DNA from: Lachnospiraceae bacterium JC7
Lineage (GTDB): Bacteria; Bacillota; Clostridia; Lachnospirales; Lachnospiraceae
NCBI GenBank assembly: GCA_000513555.1
Contig: ALYD01000014.1
Coordinates: 1 to 64,000 of the forward strand
Direction of reading: 5' to 3'
DNA length: 64,000 bases
Part shown: in pieces, positions 28,072 to 36,336 of the stretch
Numbering within the stretch: the stretch's first letter is position 1
How the letters are laid out: every line of letters begins with the position of its first letter
Notes under the pieces: model-generated
What the model was told of the DNA's origin: nothing
Databases searched by the model: none
What the model saw: the letters and a program-made list of their open reading frames with translations, nothing else
Position numbers and translations under genes: made by a program

Positions 28072-28110
28072 AATAATATCTGTTTTTATTTTTCCGGGGA
28101 TGCGCCAGGA

Positions 28111-30354
28111 TTACAGATGAAGTACTCTGTCCTTTATCTCCTGAGTTCTGCCCTGATTCCAGTACTGTGTTCCGATGTAGCCGCAGGTTCTTCTGGCTAC
28201 TGACATCTTACTCTCATCACGGTTTCCGCAGTTCGGGCACTCCCAGACAAGCTTGCCCATATCATCCTCAACGATCCTGATCTCGCCGTCATAACCGCAG
28301 CACTCGCAGTAATCCGACTTGGTGTTAAGCTCTGCATACATGATGTTGTCATAGATAAACTTCATTACGCTGAGTACAGCAGGAATGTTGTTCTGCATGT
28401 TGGGAACCTCAACATAGGAGATAGCTCCTCCCGGTGAAAGCTTCTGGAAATCAGCCTCAAACTTGAGCTTTGTGAAGGCATCGATCTTCTCACGAACATT
28501 TACATGATAAGAGTTCGTTACATAGTTATGATCTGTTACGCCCTTGATGATTCCGAATCTCTTCTGAAGCGCCTTGGAGAACTTGTAGGTTGTAGACTCC
28601 ATAGGTGTTCCGTAGAGTGAATAGCTTACATTCTCAGCCTTTCTCCACTCTGCACACTTGTCATTCATGTGCTGCATTACCTTAAGTGCAAATGGCTTCG
28701 CCTCAGGATCTGTGTGTGATTTTCCGGTCATGCGTACGCACATCTCATAGAGACCTGAATATCCCAGGGAGATAGTTGAATAGTTTCCGTAAAGAAGTCT
28801 GTCGATCTTCTCACCCTTCTTAAGTCTGGCAAGAGCTCCGTACTGCCAGAGAATAGGCGCAACATCTGAGGTTGTTCCCATGAGTCTCTCATGACGGAGT
28901 CTCAGTGCTCTGTGGCAGAGCTCCAGTCTCTCGTCGAAGATGTTCCAGAACATATCCATGTCTCCGTGAGCGGAACATGCCACATCAACGAGGTTAATGG
29001 TTACAACGCCCTGATTGAAACGTCCGTAATACTTGTGCTTTCCTTCTTCAAAGGTCTTGCTGTTTGACTTGTTTCCTGCATCGCAGAGACCTTCGTCATT
29101 CTGCTCATTATCCGGTGTAAGGAAGGATCTGCAGCCCATGCATGGATATACATCACCCTTGTACTCGATCATCTTCTTTGCGGAAATGTAGTCAGGTACC
29201 ATTCTCTTGGCTGTGCACTTGGCAGCAAGCTCTGTAAGATAATAGTATCTTGACTGAGGATAGATATTGTCCTCATCAAGTGTATAAATGATCTTAGGGA
29301 ATGCAGGTGTGATCCATACACCCTTCTCATTCTTAACGCCCTTCATTCTCTGCTTGAGAACTTCCTCGATGACCATGGCAAGATCGTCTCTTGTCTGTCC
29401 CTCAGGAACCTCATCGAGATACATGAACATGGTAACGAAAGGCGCCTGACCGTTACATGTCATGAGAGTGATGAGCTGATACTGGATAGTCTGAACACCG
29501 CGGGTGATCTCCTCATGAAGACGCTTCTCGACCACCTTATTTATCTGCTCTTCAGTCATCTCCACACCGGCCTCGGTATTTTCCTCAACCACCTGACTCT
29601 TGATCTTCTGACGGGAAATGTCTACGAAAGGCGCAAGGTGTGAAAGAGTAAAGGACTGTCCGCCGTACTGGTTCGATGCCACCTGTGCGATGATCTGGGT
29701 CGTGATATTGCAGGCAGTATAGAAGCTGTGAGGCTTCTCGATCATAGTCTGGGAGATAACCGTACCGTTCTGAAGCATATCTTCAAGATTGATGAGATCA
29801 CAGTTATGCTCCTTCTGTGCATAGTAATCAGCATCATGGAAGTGGATAATGCCTTCCTCGTGGGCTCTAACTATATCCTCAGGAAGAAGAAGTCTTCTGG
29901 TAAGATCCCTTGAAACCTCTCCTGCCATATAGTCACGCTGTGTTGAGTTGATAACAGGGTTCTTGTTGGAATTCTCCTGCTTGAGCTCCTCGTTTGACTG
30001 ATCGATAAGTGAAAGGATATCGTCATCGGTCGTGTTGGACTTACGGGCGATCTCTCTCTTATAGCGGTAACGGACATACTTCTGCGCAACCTCATATCCG
30101 CGCATCTCCATGATACCGGTCTCGACCATATCCTGAATCTCTTCAACGCTTACAGCACGGTTGAGCTTTGCACACTTGTCGGCAACGTTGTCAGCCACGC
30201 CCATGATCTGATATTCATTCATCTGGTAGATCGGCTCTACTTCATTGTTTGCCTTACGGATAGCGTTAGCGATCTTTGTAAGATCAAACTGAACTTCCTT
30301 TCCGTTACGCTTGATAACATTCTGCTTTACAGCTTCTTTTAATTCTCCCATCAT
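28111..30354 (-). CDS. nrdD: Anaerobic ribonucleoside-triphosphate reductase NrdD
   Basis: This 747-residue class III reductase has an N-terminal ATP-cone (V-I-K-R-N-G-K-E-V-Q-F-D), then the 10-stranded barrel with the C-N-G-Q-A-P-F active-site region. It also has a four-cysteine zinc site near the C-terminus (C-E-C-C ... C-P-N-C) and the glycyl-radical segment R-R-T-C-G-Y-I-G. It makes dNTPs under anaerobiosis. The longest frame starts at 30390, but the ATG at 30354 has a GGGG site at good spacing. Probable NrdR boxes lie about 145-190 bp upstream. Confidence 0.97.
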   Translation of the reverse strand: MMGELKEAVKQNVIKRNGKEVQFDLTKIANAIRKANNEVEPIYQMNEYQIMGVADNVADKCAKLNRAVSVEEIQDMVETGIMEMRGYEVAQKYVRYRYKREIARKSNTTDDDILSLIDQSNEELKQENSNKNPVINSTQRDYMAGEVSRDLTRRLLLPEDIVRAHEEGIIHFHDADYYAQKEHNCDLINLEDMLQNGTVISQTMIEKPHSFYTACNITTQIIAQVASNQYGGQSFTLSHLAPFVDISRQKIKSQVVEENTEAGVEMTEEQINKVVEKRLHEEITRGVQTIQYQLITLMTCNGQAPFVTMFMYLDEVPEGQTRDDLAMVIEEVLKQRMKGVKNEKGVWITPAFPKIIYTLDEDNIYPQSRYYYLTELAAKCTAKRMVPDYISAKKMIEYKGDVYPCMGCRSFLTPDNEQNDEGLCDAGNKSNSKTFEEGKHKYYGRFNQGVVTINLVDVACSAHGDMDMFWNIFDERLELCHRALRLRHERLMGTTSDVAPILWQYGALARLKKGEKIDRLLYGNYSTISLGYSGLYEMCVRMTGKSHTDPEAKPFALKVMQHMNDKCAEWRKAENVSYSLYGTPMESTTYKFSKALQKRFGIIKGVTDHNYVTNSYHVNVREKIDAFTKLKFEADFQKLSPGGAISYVEVPNMQNNIPAVLSVMKFIYDNIMYAELNTKSDYCECCGYDGEIRIVEDDMGKLVWECPNCGNRDESKMSVARRTCGYIGTQYWNQGRTQEIKDRVLHL

Positions 30355-30500
30355 AGTATTCCCCTTTATGTTTACCCCACAAAAAATCAAATCGAAGTGA
30401 ACTAACGACGATTTGATTTGTGTTTGTTATGAAATCTGATAATAATGAAATTTTAATCAAATCACCAAACAAAAAATATTTATTTCTAAAATCTGCATTT

Positions 30501-30546
30501 TACCAAATATTGGTTTTATTCATGCCACCGACACTATATCTTGTGC
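30501..30546 (-). promoter_or_regulatory. Probable tandem NrdR boxes upstream of nrdD
   Basis: The box at 30531-30546 reads ACACTATATCTTGTGC and differs from the NrdR consensus ACACWATATATWGTGT at two places. A second, weaker palindrome at 30501-30516 (TACCAAATATTGGTTT) has its centre about 30 bp away, about three helical turns, as in known NrdR site pairs. The nrdR gene is in this window. Confidence 0.7.
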
Positions 30547-30810
30547 CTGTATTTAATATACTACTATTCTCACTGAATTGAAATACGAAATTCGCAAAAG
30601 TCGCTTTTTTGTAAAAAACAGAGAATTTCTGCATATTTCCACCAAATTGACAGCATACGTTTTTTCGAGCAAAAAAGCAGCCTTATCCAAGCATTTTAGC
30701 GCTTGCAGCCACCCTCAGTGCCTGCACCTGTGTTTTGTGGAAAATGCCATATTGATTTAACTATATTAAGTGTTCAAATAATTTTTTTCGCCCCAAAACC
30801 ACCATATATA
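30547..30810. other. Rest of the nrdD-metQ gap
   Basis: Beyond the NrdR boxes (30501-30546) and the metQ terminator (30811-30848), the 542-nt gap between nrdD and metQ holds no supported gene. The short frame at 30578-30760 has no ribosome site or recognisable product. Confidence 0.4.
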
Positions 30811-30848
30811 GAAAAAACTCTCCGTGTGGCACCACCACCGGAGAGTTT
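30811..30848 (-). terminator. Terminator of metQ
   Basis: Arms 30815-30824 and 30839-30848 form a 10-bp stem, followed by TTTTTT on the minus strand. Confidence 0.9.
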
Positions 30849-30896
30849 ATAACATTTATTTTCAGATGTCTACATACAATATCTTGTATAGAAACA

Positions 30897-31826
30897 TCAC
30901 TTAATAGGAATTACGCCGCCTTCATATGTGCTTGTGATGTAGTTGGCGATCTCATCGGACTGAAGAACCTCTACGAGCTTCTTTGCCCAATCTGAATTTG
31001 CATCAGCCTCAGCTACTGCGATAACATTTGCAAAGGTCTGAGCAGCCTCTGACGAAGCATCCTCCTGTGCAAGTGCATCTGATGGCTTAAAGCCTGCATC
31101 GATGGCATAGTTTCCGTTCATGCACGCAAAATCAACTGAATCGATAGATCTTGGGATCTGAGCAGCCTCTACCTCAAGGATCTCGATGTTATGAGGGTTC
31201 TCAAGGATATCCTGCTTTGTGGCTGCAAGACCTACACCATCCTTAAGTGTGATGATACCCTTTGCCTGAAGAAGCTGAAGTGCACGTGCCTCGTTTGTTG
31301 TATCGTTAGGAACAGCGATCTGAGCTCCATCAGCAATAGCGGAAAGATCATTTGACTTTCCTGCATAGATTCCGAAAGGCTCATAGTGTACAACACCTAC
31401 AGATGTAACATGAGTGTTGTTCTCCTTGTTGAAATCATCAAGGTATGGCTGATGCTGGAAATAGTTGGCCTGAAGCTCTCCCTGATCTACTGCGAGATTA
31501 GGCTGAACATAGTCATTGTAAACAACTACCTCGATGTTGATTCCCGCTGCAGCAAGAGCATCCTTGGCCTGCTCGAGGATCTCGGCATGAGGACTTGGTG
31601 TTGCACCGATCTTTACAGTTACAGACTCGGCGAGAGGCTCTACCGCACTCTTCTCACCCTCAGCCTTTGCAGAAGCTTCTGTTTCTGCTGCTGTTTCCTT
31701 TGCAGCCTCTGTCTTGGCTGCCTCGGTAGCTGCCGCAGTTGTCTCAGGTGCCTTAGAAGAACCGCATGCCGCAAGTGAAGCTGCTGCAAGAAGTGTTGCA
31801 AGTGCCAATGTGATCTTTTTCTTCAT
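30897..31826 (-). CDS. metQ: Methionine ABC transporter substrate-binding lipoprotein MetQ
   Basis: This 309-residue lipoprotein has a signal peptide and lipobox L-A-A-C near residue 21, then a Thr/Ala/Glu-rich linker of about 45 residues. The NlpA/MetQ domain has V-K-I-G-A-T-P-S-P-H-A-E-I-L, Q-G-E-L-Q-A-N-Y-F-Q-H and V-P-N-D-T-T-N-E-A-R-A-L. It delivers methionine to MetNI. Lgt at 59449 in this window would lipidate it. The order is metN-metI-metQ, the last two spaced by 214 nt. No SAM-I riboswitch signature is seen upstream of metN. Confidence 0.95.
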   Translation of the reverse strand: MKKKITLALATLLAAASLAACGSSKAPETTAAATEAAKTEAAKETAAETEASAKAEGEKSAVEPLAESVTVKIGATPSPHAEILEQAKDALAAAGINIEVVVYNDYVQPNLAVDQGELQANYFQHQPYLDDFNKENNTHVTSVGVVHYEPFGIYAGKSNDLSAIADGAQIAVPNDTTNEARALQLLQAKGIITLKDGVGLAATKQDILENPHNIEILEVEAAQIPRSIDSVDFACMNGNYAIDAGFKPSDALAQEDASSEAAQTFANVIAVAEADANSDWAKKLVEVLQSDEIANYITSTYEGGVIPIK

Positions 31827-32040
31827 AATCTCTCCTCCTTTTTGAAAAGTCTCCGTACTTTTATAAAAACGTGACTTTTCTCAACTATCAGGATATCTTC
31901 ATATCCTTTCACCACCGGCCACTTGTGCCGGTACGCATCTTTTATTTTATGCCAATGCCTATCCCGGAAATCTCTCACCTTTCTTATAAATTCCTGAGAC
32001 CGGACACGGCTAAAATACGATTGTTTTATTTTTCTCTTTT

Positions 32041-32703
32041 TCAGTTTCTTGCTCTCTTGTCAGTTGCCCTTGAAAGTCTCATCCATATCTCCTGAATTAT
32101 CTGAACAAGCAAAACAAGGATAACCACTGCGATCATCATGATATCAGTCTTATAACGATAATATCCGTAATTGAGAGCGATGGCACCAAGTCCGCCTCCT
32201 CCGACGAAACCTGCCATAGCTGAATAACTGAGTATGGTAGTGATACAGATCGCGGCCCCAACCAGAAGACTTGGCTTAGCCTCAGGTATCAGAACCTTGT
32301 ATATGATCTGCCAGTTGCTTGCACCCATGGACTTTGCAGCTTCGATGACACCTGCACTTACTTCCTTAAGCGAGGATTCCACCATTCTTCCGATATACGG
32401 AGCAGAAGCAATGATAAGGGGAGGAATTATGGCCTTAGGTCCAAGTGTTGTTCCCACCAGAAACTTCGTAAGAGGAAGTACCATAACAAGCAGGATCAGG
32501 AAAGGAATAGAACGGAAGATGTTAATGATAAATCCAAGCACCGTATGCACCGGACTGCATGGAGCTATACCGTCCTTATCCGTCACCACCAGCACAACTC
32601 CGAGGGGGATACCAATAAGATAGGAAATCGCACTGGAGATAAGTGTCATATAAATGGTTGACCAGGTCTCCTCTAAATACATGGAAATTGATGCTGCGTC
32701 CAT
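32041..32703 (-). CDS. metI: Methionine ABC transporter permease MetI
   Basis: This 220-residue permease has five membrane segments. The cytoplasmic EAA-type loop reads E-A-A-K-S-M-G-A-S near residue 123 and contacts MetN. The start overlaps the metN stop by 1 nt (TAATG), so translation is coupled. Confidence 0.95.
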   Translation of the reverse strand: MDAASISMYLEETWSTIYMTLISSAISYLIGIPLGVVLVVTDKDGIAPCSPVHTVLGFIINIFRSIPFLILLVMVLPLTKFLVGTTLGPKAIIPPLIIASAPYIGRMVESSLKEVSAGVIEAAKSMGASNWQIIYKVLIPEAKPSLLVGAAICITTILSYSAMAGFVGGGGLGAIALNYGYYRYKTDIMMIAVVILVLLVQIIQEIWMRLSRATDKRARN

Positions 32704-33728
32704 TAGTCCACCTCCTCGAATATTATATTGTTGTTTTTCAGATACTGTCTGATCTTCTCAACATCCTGTTCATCATCCGGAAGCTCCACTATCATCTGTC
32801 CGACAGCCTGTCCCTCAACTTCCTTTGTATTGGCAAAAAGGATGTTCACCGGAACCTTACAATTAAGGATCATATCCGAAAGAATAGGCTGATGAGCTGA
32901 ATGACCGTCAAATACTATACGTATCTTATTGTTGCTGCTTTCACCGAAGATAACCGGCTTAACGGAATCCGCATCACCGTCTCCGAGGATAAGTCTCTTT
33001 CCTATTTCTGTCTTCGGATTGTTAAAGACCTCTGAAACAGGGCCGCTCTCGGCGATATGGCTGTGATCAATTATAGCAACATTATCACATATTGCTTCAA
33101 TGACCGACATCTGATGTGTAATGACTATAACAGTAACTCCCAGATCCTGATTTATCTGTTTAAGAAGATCAAGGATCTGCGCAGTAGTCTTTGGGTCAAG
33201 TGCTGAAGTTGCCTCATCGCATAAAAGTACCTTAGGGTTCGTTGCAAGGGCTCTTGCGATAGCAACTCTCTGCTTCTGTCCTCCGGAAAGCTGTGCCGGA
33301 TAGTTCCTGTATCTGTCCTCAAGTCCAACGAGTCTTAAGAGCTCCATGGCTCTTTCCCTGGCCTTTTTCTTGTCCTCACCGGCTATCTCCAGCGGAAACG
33401 TAACATTGGCAAGAAGATTTCTCTGTTCCAGAAGATTGAACTGCTGGAAGATCATCCCCATGTTTCTTCTTGCTTCTCTCACCTCTTTGTCTGAAAGATC
33501 ACCGAGAGATTTTCCCTCGAAAATAACCTTACCGCTTGTGGGTATCTCAAGATAGTTGATGCATCTTACAAGAGTTGACTTTCCTGCACCTGAAAGTCCG
33601 ATGATTCCCTGAATGGAACCCTCCTTGATATCCAGATTGATATCATCAAGAGCAAGTACATCCCCTGAACTTGTGTGGAATGTTTTGCCCATGTTGACCA
33701 ATCGGATGATATTATCACCCTTTGCCAT
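32703..33728 (-). CDS. metN: Methionine ABC transporter ATPase MetN
   Basis: This 341-residue ATPase has Walker A G-L-S-G-A-G-K-S-T, signature L-S-G-G-Q-K-Q-R, Walker B V-L-L-C-D-E-A, and a C-terminal NIL domain (about residues 260-341) that senses methionine in this family. The longest frame begins at 33824; the ATG at 33728 follows TGGAGGG and matches the family start, so the extra N-terminal residues are not real. Confidence 0.95.
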   Translation of the reverse strand: MAKGDNIIRLVNMGKTFHTSSGDVLALDDINLDIKEGSIQGIIGLSGAGKSTLVRCINYLEIPTSGKVIFEGKSLGDLSDKEVREARRNMGMIFQQFNLLEQRNLLANVTFPLEIAGEDKKKARERAMELLRLVGLEDRYRNYPAQLSGGQKQRVAIARALATNPKVLLCDEATSALDPKTTAQILDLLKQINQDLGVTVIVITHQMSVIEAICDNVAIIDHSHIAESGPVSEVFNNPKTEIGKRLILGDGDADSVKPVIFGESSNNKIRIVFDGHSAHQPILSDMILNCKVPVNILFANTKEVEGQAVGQMIVELPDDEQDVEKIRQYLKNNNIIFEEVD

Positions 33729-34003
33729 TAACCCTCCATAGTTCCGCAGCTTTCGATGCGGATGCCGCCTATACGGCTGTTTCTCATTTTGATGATCGCG
33801 GGTTCGACGTCTTTCACCCACCATCTTATAAATATCACTTTACATCGTTATCATAGCCCTTATATTCAAAGGAATATGAACCAACAATTATTCCGTGAGA
33901 TTCGTACCACAGATTTTATTATATGTAAAAGCTTTAATCAATTAGGGATAAATGATAATGAGTTATAAGCTACGGCTATAACAGAGATTACAAAATTGAA
34001 ATA

Positions 34004-34017
34004 ATGCGGAGGATGGG
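34004..34017 (-). repeat. 14-bp copy of the tRNA-Leu 3' end
   Basis: This 14-bp run (ATGCGGAGGATGGG on the plus strand) equals the 3' end of the two tRNA-Leu genes including the adjoining A. The rest of the tRNA is absent. It is followed by a GC-rich patch with repeated GGCGCC. It looks like a relic of a third gene copy or of an integration event. Confidence 0.6.
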
Positions 34018-34110
34018 GCGCCAGGCGCCAGTGGCGCCTGCTTAGCGCGGACGGTCGCGGTGTGTCGATATCCTCACTGGGTTCAAGCGACGCCTTGGCT
34101 TCGGTTAAAA

Positions 34111-34147
34111 GAAGAGGGCTCACCTGCTTCGCAAGTGAGCCCTCTTC
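34111..34147 (-). terminator. Terminator of the downstream tRNA-Leu
   Basis: Arms 34111-34123 and 34135-34147 form a 13-bp GC-rich stem that runs into T residues on both strands, so it may work in both directions. It is 12 nt after the tRNA 3' end. Confidence 0.85.
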
Positions 34148-34158
34148 TTTTTAAATGA

Positions 34159-34242
34159 TGCGGAGGATGGGACTTGAACCCACACGTCCTACCGGACACA
34201 AGATCCTTAGTCTTGCCTGTCTGCCAATTTCAGCACCTCCGC
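34159..34242 (-). tRNA. tRNA-Leu (TAA anticodon), downstream copy
   Basis: This 84-nt type II tRNA has acceptor arm GCGGAGG/CCTCCGC, anticodon loop CTAAGGA (anticodon TAA) and a long variable arm. It is identical in sequence to the copy at 34431-34514, and about 55 nt of flank upstream of each is nearly identical too. Confidence 0.95.
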
Positions 34243-34384
34243 GCGACTCACTTAAGATACAGGATTTGCTTTCATTTGTCAACAATTAATTTTAAAATTT
34301 CCTACAAGGTATAGACACAGAACCAACCCACTCCATCCATTGTGTAGAACATGGCGCTTGCATAGCGCCTCGGCTCCGGCGAAA

Positions 34385-34415
34385 CAAAAAAGCCCCAGAC
34401 TTTACATCTGGGGCT
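34385..34415 (-). terminator. Terminator of the upstream tRNA-Leu
   Basis: Arms 34391-34399 and 34407-34415 form a 9-bp stem with TTTTTT after it on the minus strand. Each tRNA-Leu copy thus has its own terminator. Confidence 0.88.
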
Positions 34416-34430
34416 CTCTCATTTAAATGA

Positions 34431-34514
34431 TGCGGAGGATGGGACTTGAACCCACACGTCCTACCGGACACAAGATCCTTAGTCTTGCCTGTCTGCCAAT
34501 TTCAGCACCTCCGC
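34431..34514 (-). tRNA. tRNA-Leu (TAA anticodon), upstream copy
   Basis: This 84-nt sequence is identical to the copy at 34159-34242, with the same anticodon. The two genes are separate transcription units in tandem and arose by duplication of a unit that included the 5' flank. Confidence 0.95.
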
Positions 34515-34683
34515 GCGACTCACTTAAGATACAGGATTTGTCTTCATTTGTCAACAATTAATTTTAAAATCTTGAAAAAAACCGTAGAAGCTTCTGTCCT
34601 CAGGTCCGTCACGTCCGCTTTTATTTTTCGAGCTTCTCGACATTCCATAAACATCCCTGAGGCCATTCCGATAAATCAATAAA

Positions 34684-34712
34684 GGGAACCTGCCTAAAAG
34701 GTTCAGGTTCCC
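34684..34712 (-). terminator. Terminator-like hairpin
   Basis: Nine-bp arms 34684-34692 and 34704-34712 with an 11-nt loop; TTTATT follows on the minus strand. With the repeat at 34819 it would end the dipeptidase transcript. Confidence 0.65.
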
Positions 34713-34818
34713 CGATAAAAATTCCCAAATAAGATTATGACGTGAGTGTCAAAAGTCGACATAGAATCGTTCCGCACTCCCAAGCCGCTAAAGCGTCCTT
34801 CCGTGCTCCATGTGGGGC

Positions 34819-34882
34819 GTGTCATGAAGTCTATCTTCCACTTTTGTGCAAGCACAAGTGGGAGATAGACTTATGACACTTA
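34819..34882. repeat. Dispersed palindromic element, copy 2
   Basis: This 64-nt imperfect palindrome is close in sequence to the one at 18071-18132; the outer arms (GTGTCATGAAGTCT and AGACTTATGACAC) are nearly the same. It lies 7 nt after the stop of the dipeptidase gene. Confidence 0.75.
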
Positions 34883-34889
34883 TGTCAAA

Positions 34890-36284
34890 TTATGCGCAAA
34901 GTCTGATGATAGCCTCTGCATACACCTTTGTGGCGATGAGAATATTATCAAGATCGAAGAACTCATCTGCACCATGCATGCGTGTATCGATTCCCGGAAG
35001 AACCGCGCCGAAAGCAACTCCATTCTTTATATCGTGAACGTAGGTTCCGCCGCCTATAGCCAGGGCCTCACCCTTAAGACCTGTTACATGCTCATAAGCT
35101 CCAAGGAGAGTCTTGACAAAAGGTGAATCCGATGGAACCGCATGAGGAGGAACCATACCTCTGCTTGAAAACTCAAGTCCCAAAGTAGCAACATTCTTTG
35201 CCACCACATCCTCACAGTTTTCCTTATTTGCCACCAAAGGAGTACGGCTGTCAAACTGAACGCTAAGAGAAGTTGTTGTGATCTTATAGAGATCCAGTGT
35301 ACATGTAAGATCCTTTGACTCTTCATCCGCCATCTTGATTCCGAGTCCTGAACCGTCAGTTACTCCGTAAGGGAAAAGCTTCAGAACATTTTTAATAGCC
35401 TCTATCTGCTCACAGTCTGCAAGAGGAAGTCTGGATACCAGCATAAGCGCTGCTATACCTGCATTCTTACCTGTCTCAGGAGTTGAAGCATGGGCAGAAA
35501 CACCTGTAATGGTGATCTCGTTGATTCCTGTCTGCACACACTCTACACCGCACTCAGAAGCGACACTGTTCATCACATCCTCTGCAAGATTCATATCGAG
35601 ACCCTCGAGAGTTATGACTGCCTTCTGCGGAACAGCATTGAGAGCGATACCTGCCTCAAGAGAAACAAGACGCGGAAGTGCCTTTGACTCCTCAAATTCC
35701 TTTGTGATCTCTCCTCTGAACTGTCCCTTTTCAATGTTAATAAGAGGGAACTCGGCATCAGGAGAAAATGTCATCTCAGCCTCAGGCTCTACTGCATAAT
35801 ACTTCGCAATATCTGTAGAACCGGTCTCCTCGTCTGAACCCATGATGAGACGTACACCCTTCTTGAGAGGAACACCGCACTCCTTGAGAGCACGCATTGC
35901 ATACATAGCGCAGAGAAGAGGACCCTTGTCGTCGGAAGTTCCGCGACCGTAGATCCTTCCATCCTTAACCACAGGCTTAAAAGGCTCAGTCACAGTCCAG
36001 CCCTCTCCCGCAGGAACAACGTCACAGTGAGCAAGCATATCGAGGCTTCTCGGAAGTGAAGTATCGAAATCCGCTGTGCCCACATAGCCGTTATAATTAT
36101 TTACAGAAAAACCATACTTTGCAGCAAGATCAATGGCAAAGTTAAGCGCATCGAAAGGACCGTCTCCGAAAGGCTTTCCCTGCTCATAGGATCCCTGTAC
36201 AGAATTTATAGAAACGAAATCCTTAAGATCCTCTATATACTCATCAAGATGTTCATCTATCCATTTATTTACTTTTTCGTTCAT
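34890..36284 (-). CDS. M20-family dipeptidase (PepV/Sapep type)
   Basis: This 464-residue metallopeptidase has the first metal-binding motif M-L-A-H-C-D-V-V-P, then Y-G-R-G-T-S-D-D-K-G-P and the catalytic S-D-E-E-T-G-S. A dimerisation-type lid domain is inserted, and a late histidine motif (M-H-G-A-D-E) follows. The family hydrolyses dipeptides (Xaa-His and broader) in the cytoplasm. There is no signal peptide. It stands alone, 52 nt downstream of prfC. Confidence 0.9.
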   Translation of the reverse strand: MNEKVNKWIDEHLDEYIEDLKDFVSINSVQGSYEQGKPFGDGPFDALNFAIDLAAKYGFSVNNYNGYVGTADFDTSLPRSLDMLAHCDVVPAGEGWTVTEPFKPVVKDGRIYGRGTSDDKGPLLCAMYAMRALKECGVPLKKGVRLIMGSDEETGSTDIAKYYAVEPEAEMTFSPDAEFPLINIEKGQFRGEITKEFEESKALPRLVSLEAGIALNAVPQKAVITLEGLDMNLAEDVMNSVASECGVECVQTGINEITITGVSAHASTPETGKNAGIAALMLVSRLPLADCEQIEAIKNVLKLFPYGVTDGSGLGIKMADEESKDLTCTLDLYKITTTSLSVQFDSRTPLVANKENCEDVVAKNVATLGLEFSSRGMVPPHAVPSDSPFVKTLLGAYEHVTGLKGEALAIGGGTYVHDIKNGVAFGAVLPGIDTRMHGADEFFDLDNILIATKVYAEAIIRLCA

Positions 36285-36336
36285 AATCCAACTCCTTAAA
36301 GCTGATTAAATATTATATGCCAACTCTGTTACTTCT

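Larger units (their letters stand above)
33729..34158. other. Gap between metN and tRNA-Leu
   Basis: This 430-nt stretch contains the untranslated metN leader (no SAM-I or T-box signature seen), the tRNA-end fragment at 34004-34017, a GC-rich patch (34017-34060) unlike its surroundings, and the tRNA terminator at 34111-34147. No gene is supported. Confidence 0.5.
34515..34889. other. Gap between tRNA-Leu and the dipeptidase gene
   Basis: This 375-nt stretch holds a hairpin at 34684-34712 (GGGAACCTG/CAGGTTCCC with a weak T-run on the minus strand) and the palindromic repeat at 34819-34882. No gene is supported. Confidence 0.5.

Noticed and set aside
33729-33960. A SAM-I riboswitch or T-box in the metN leader
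   Set aside because: No AAGAGAGGTGGAGGGA-like or AGGGTGGNACCGCG-like core was found on the minus strand.
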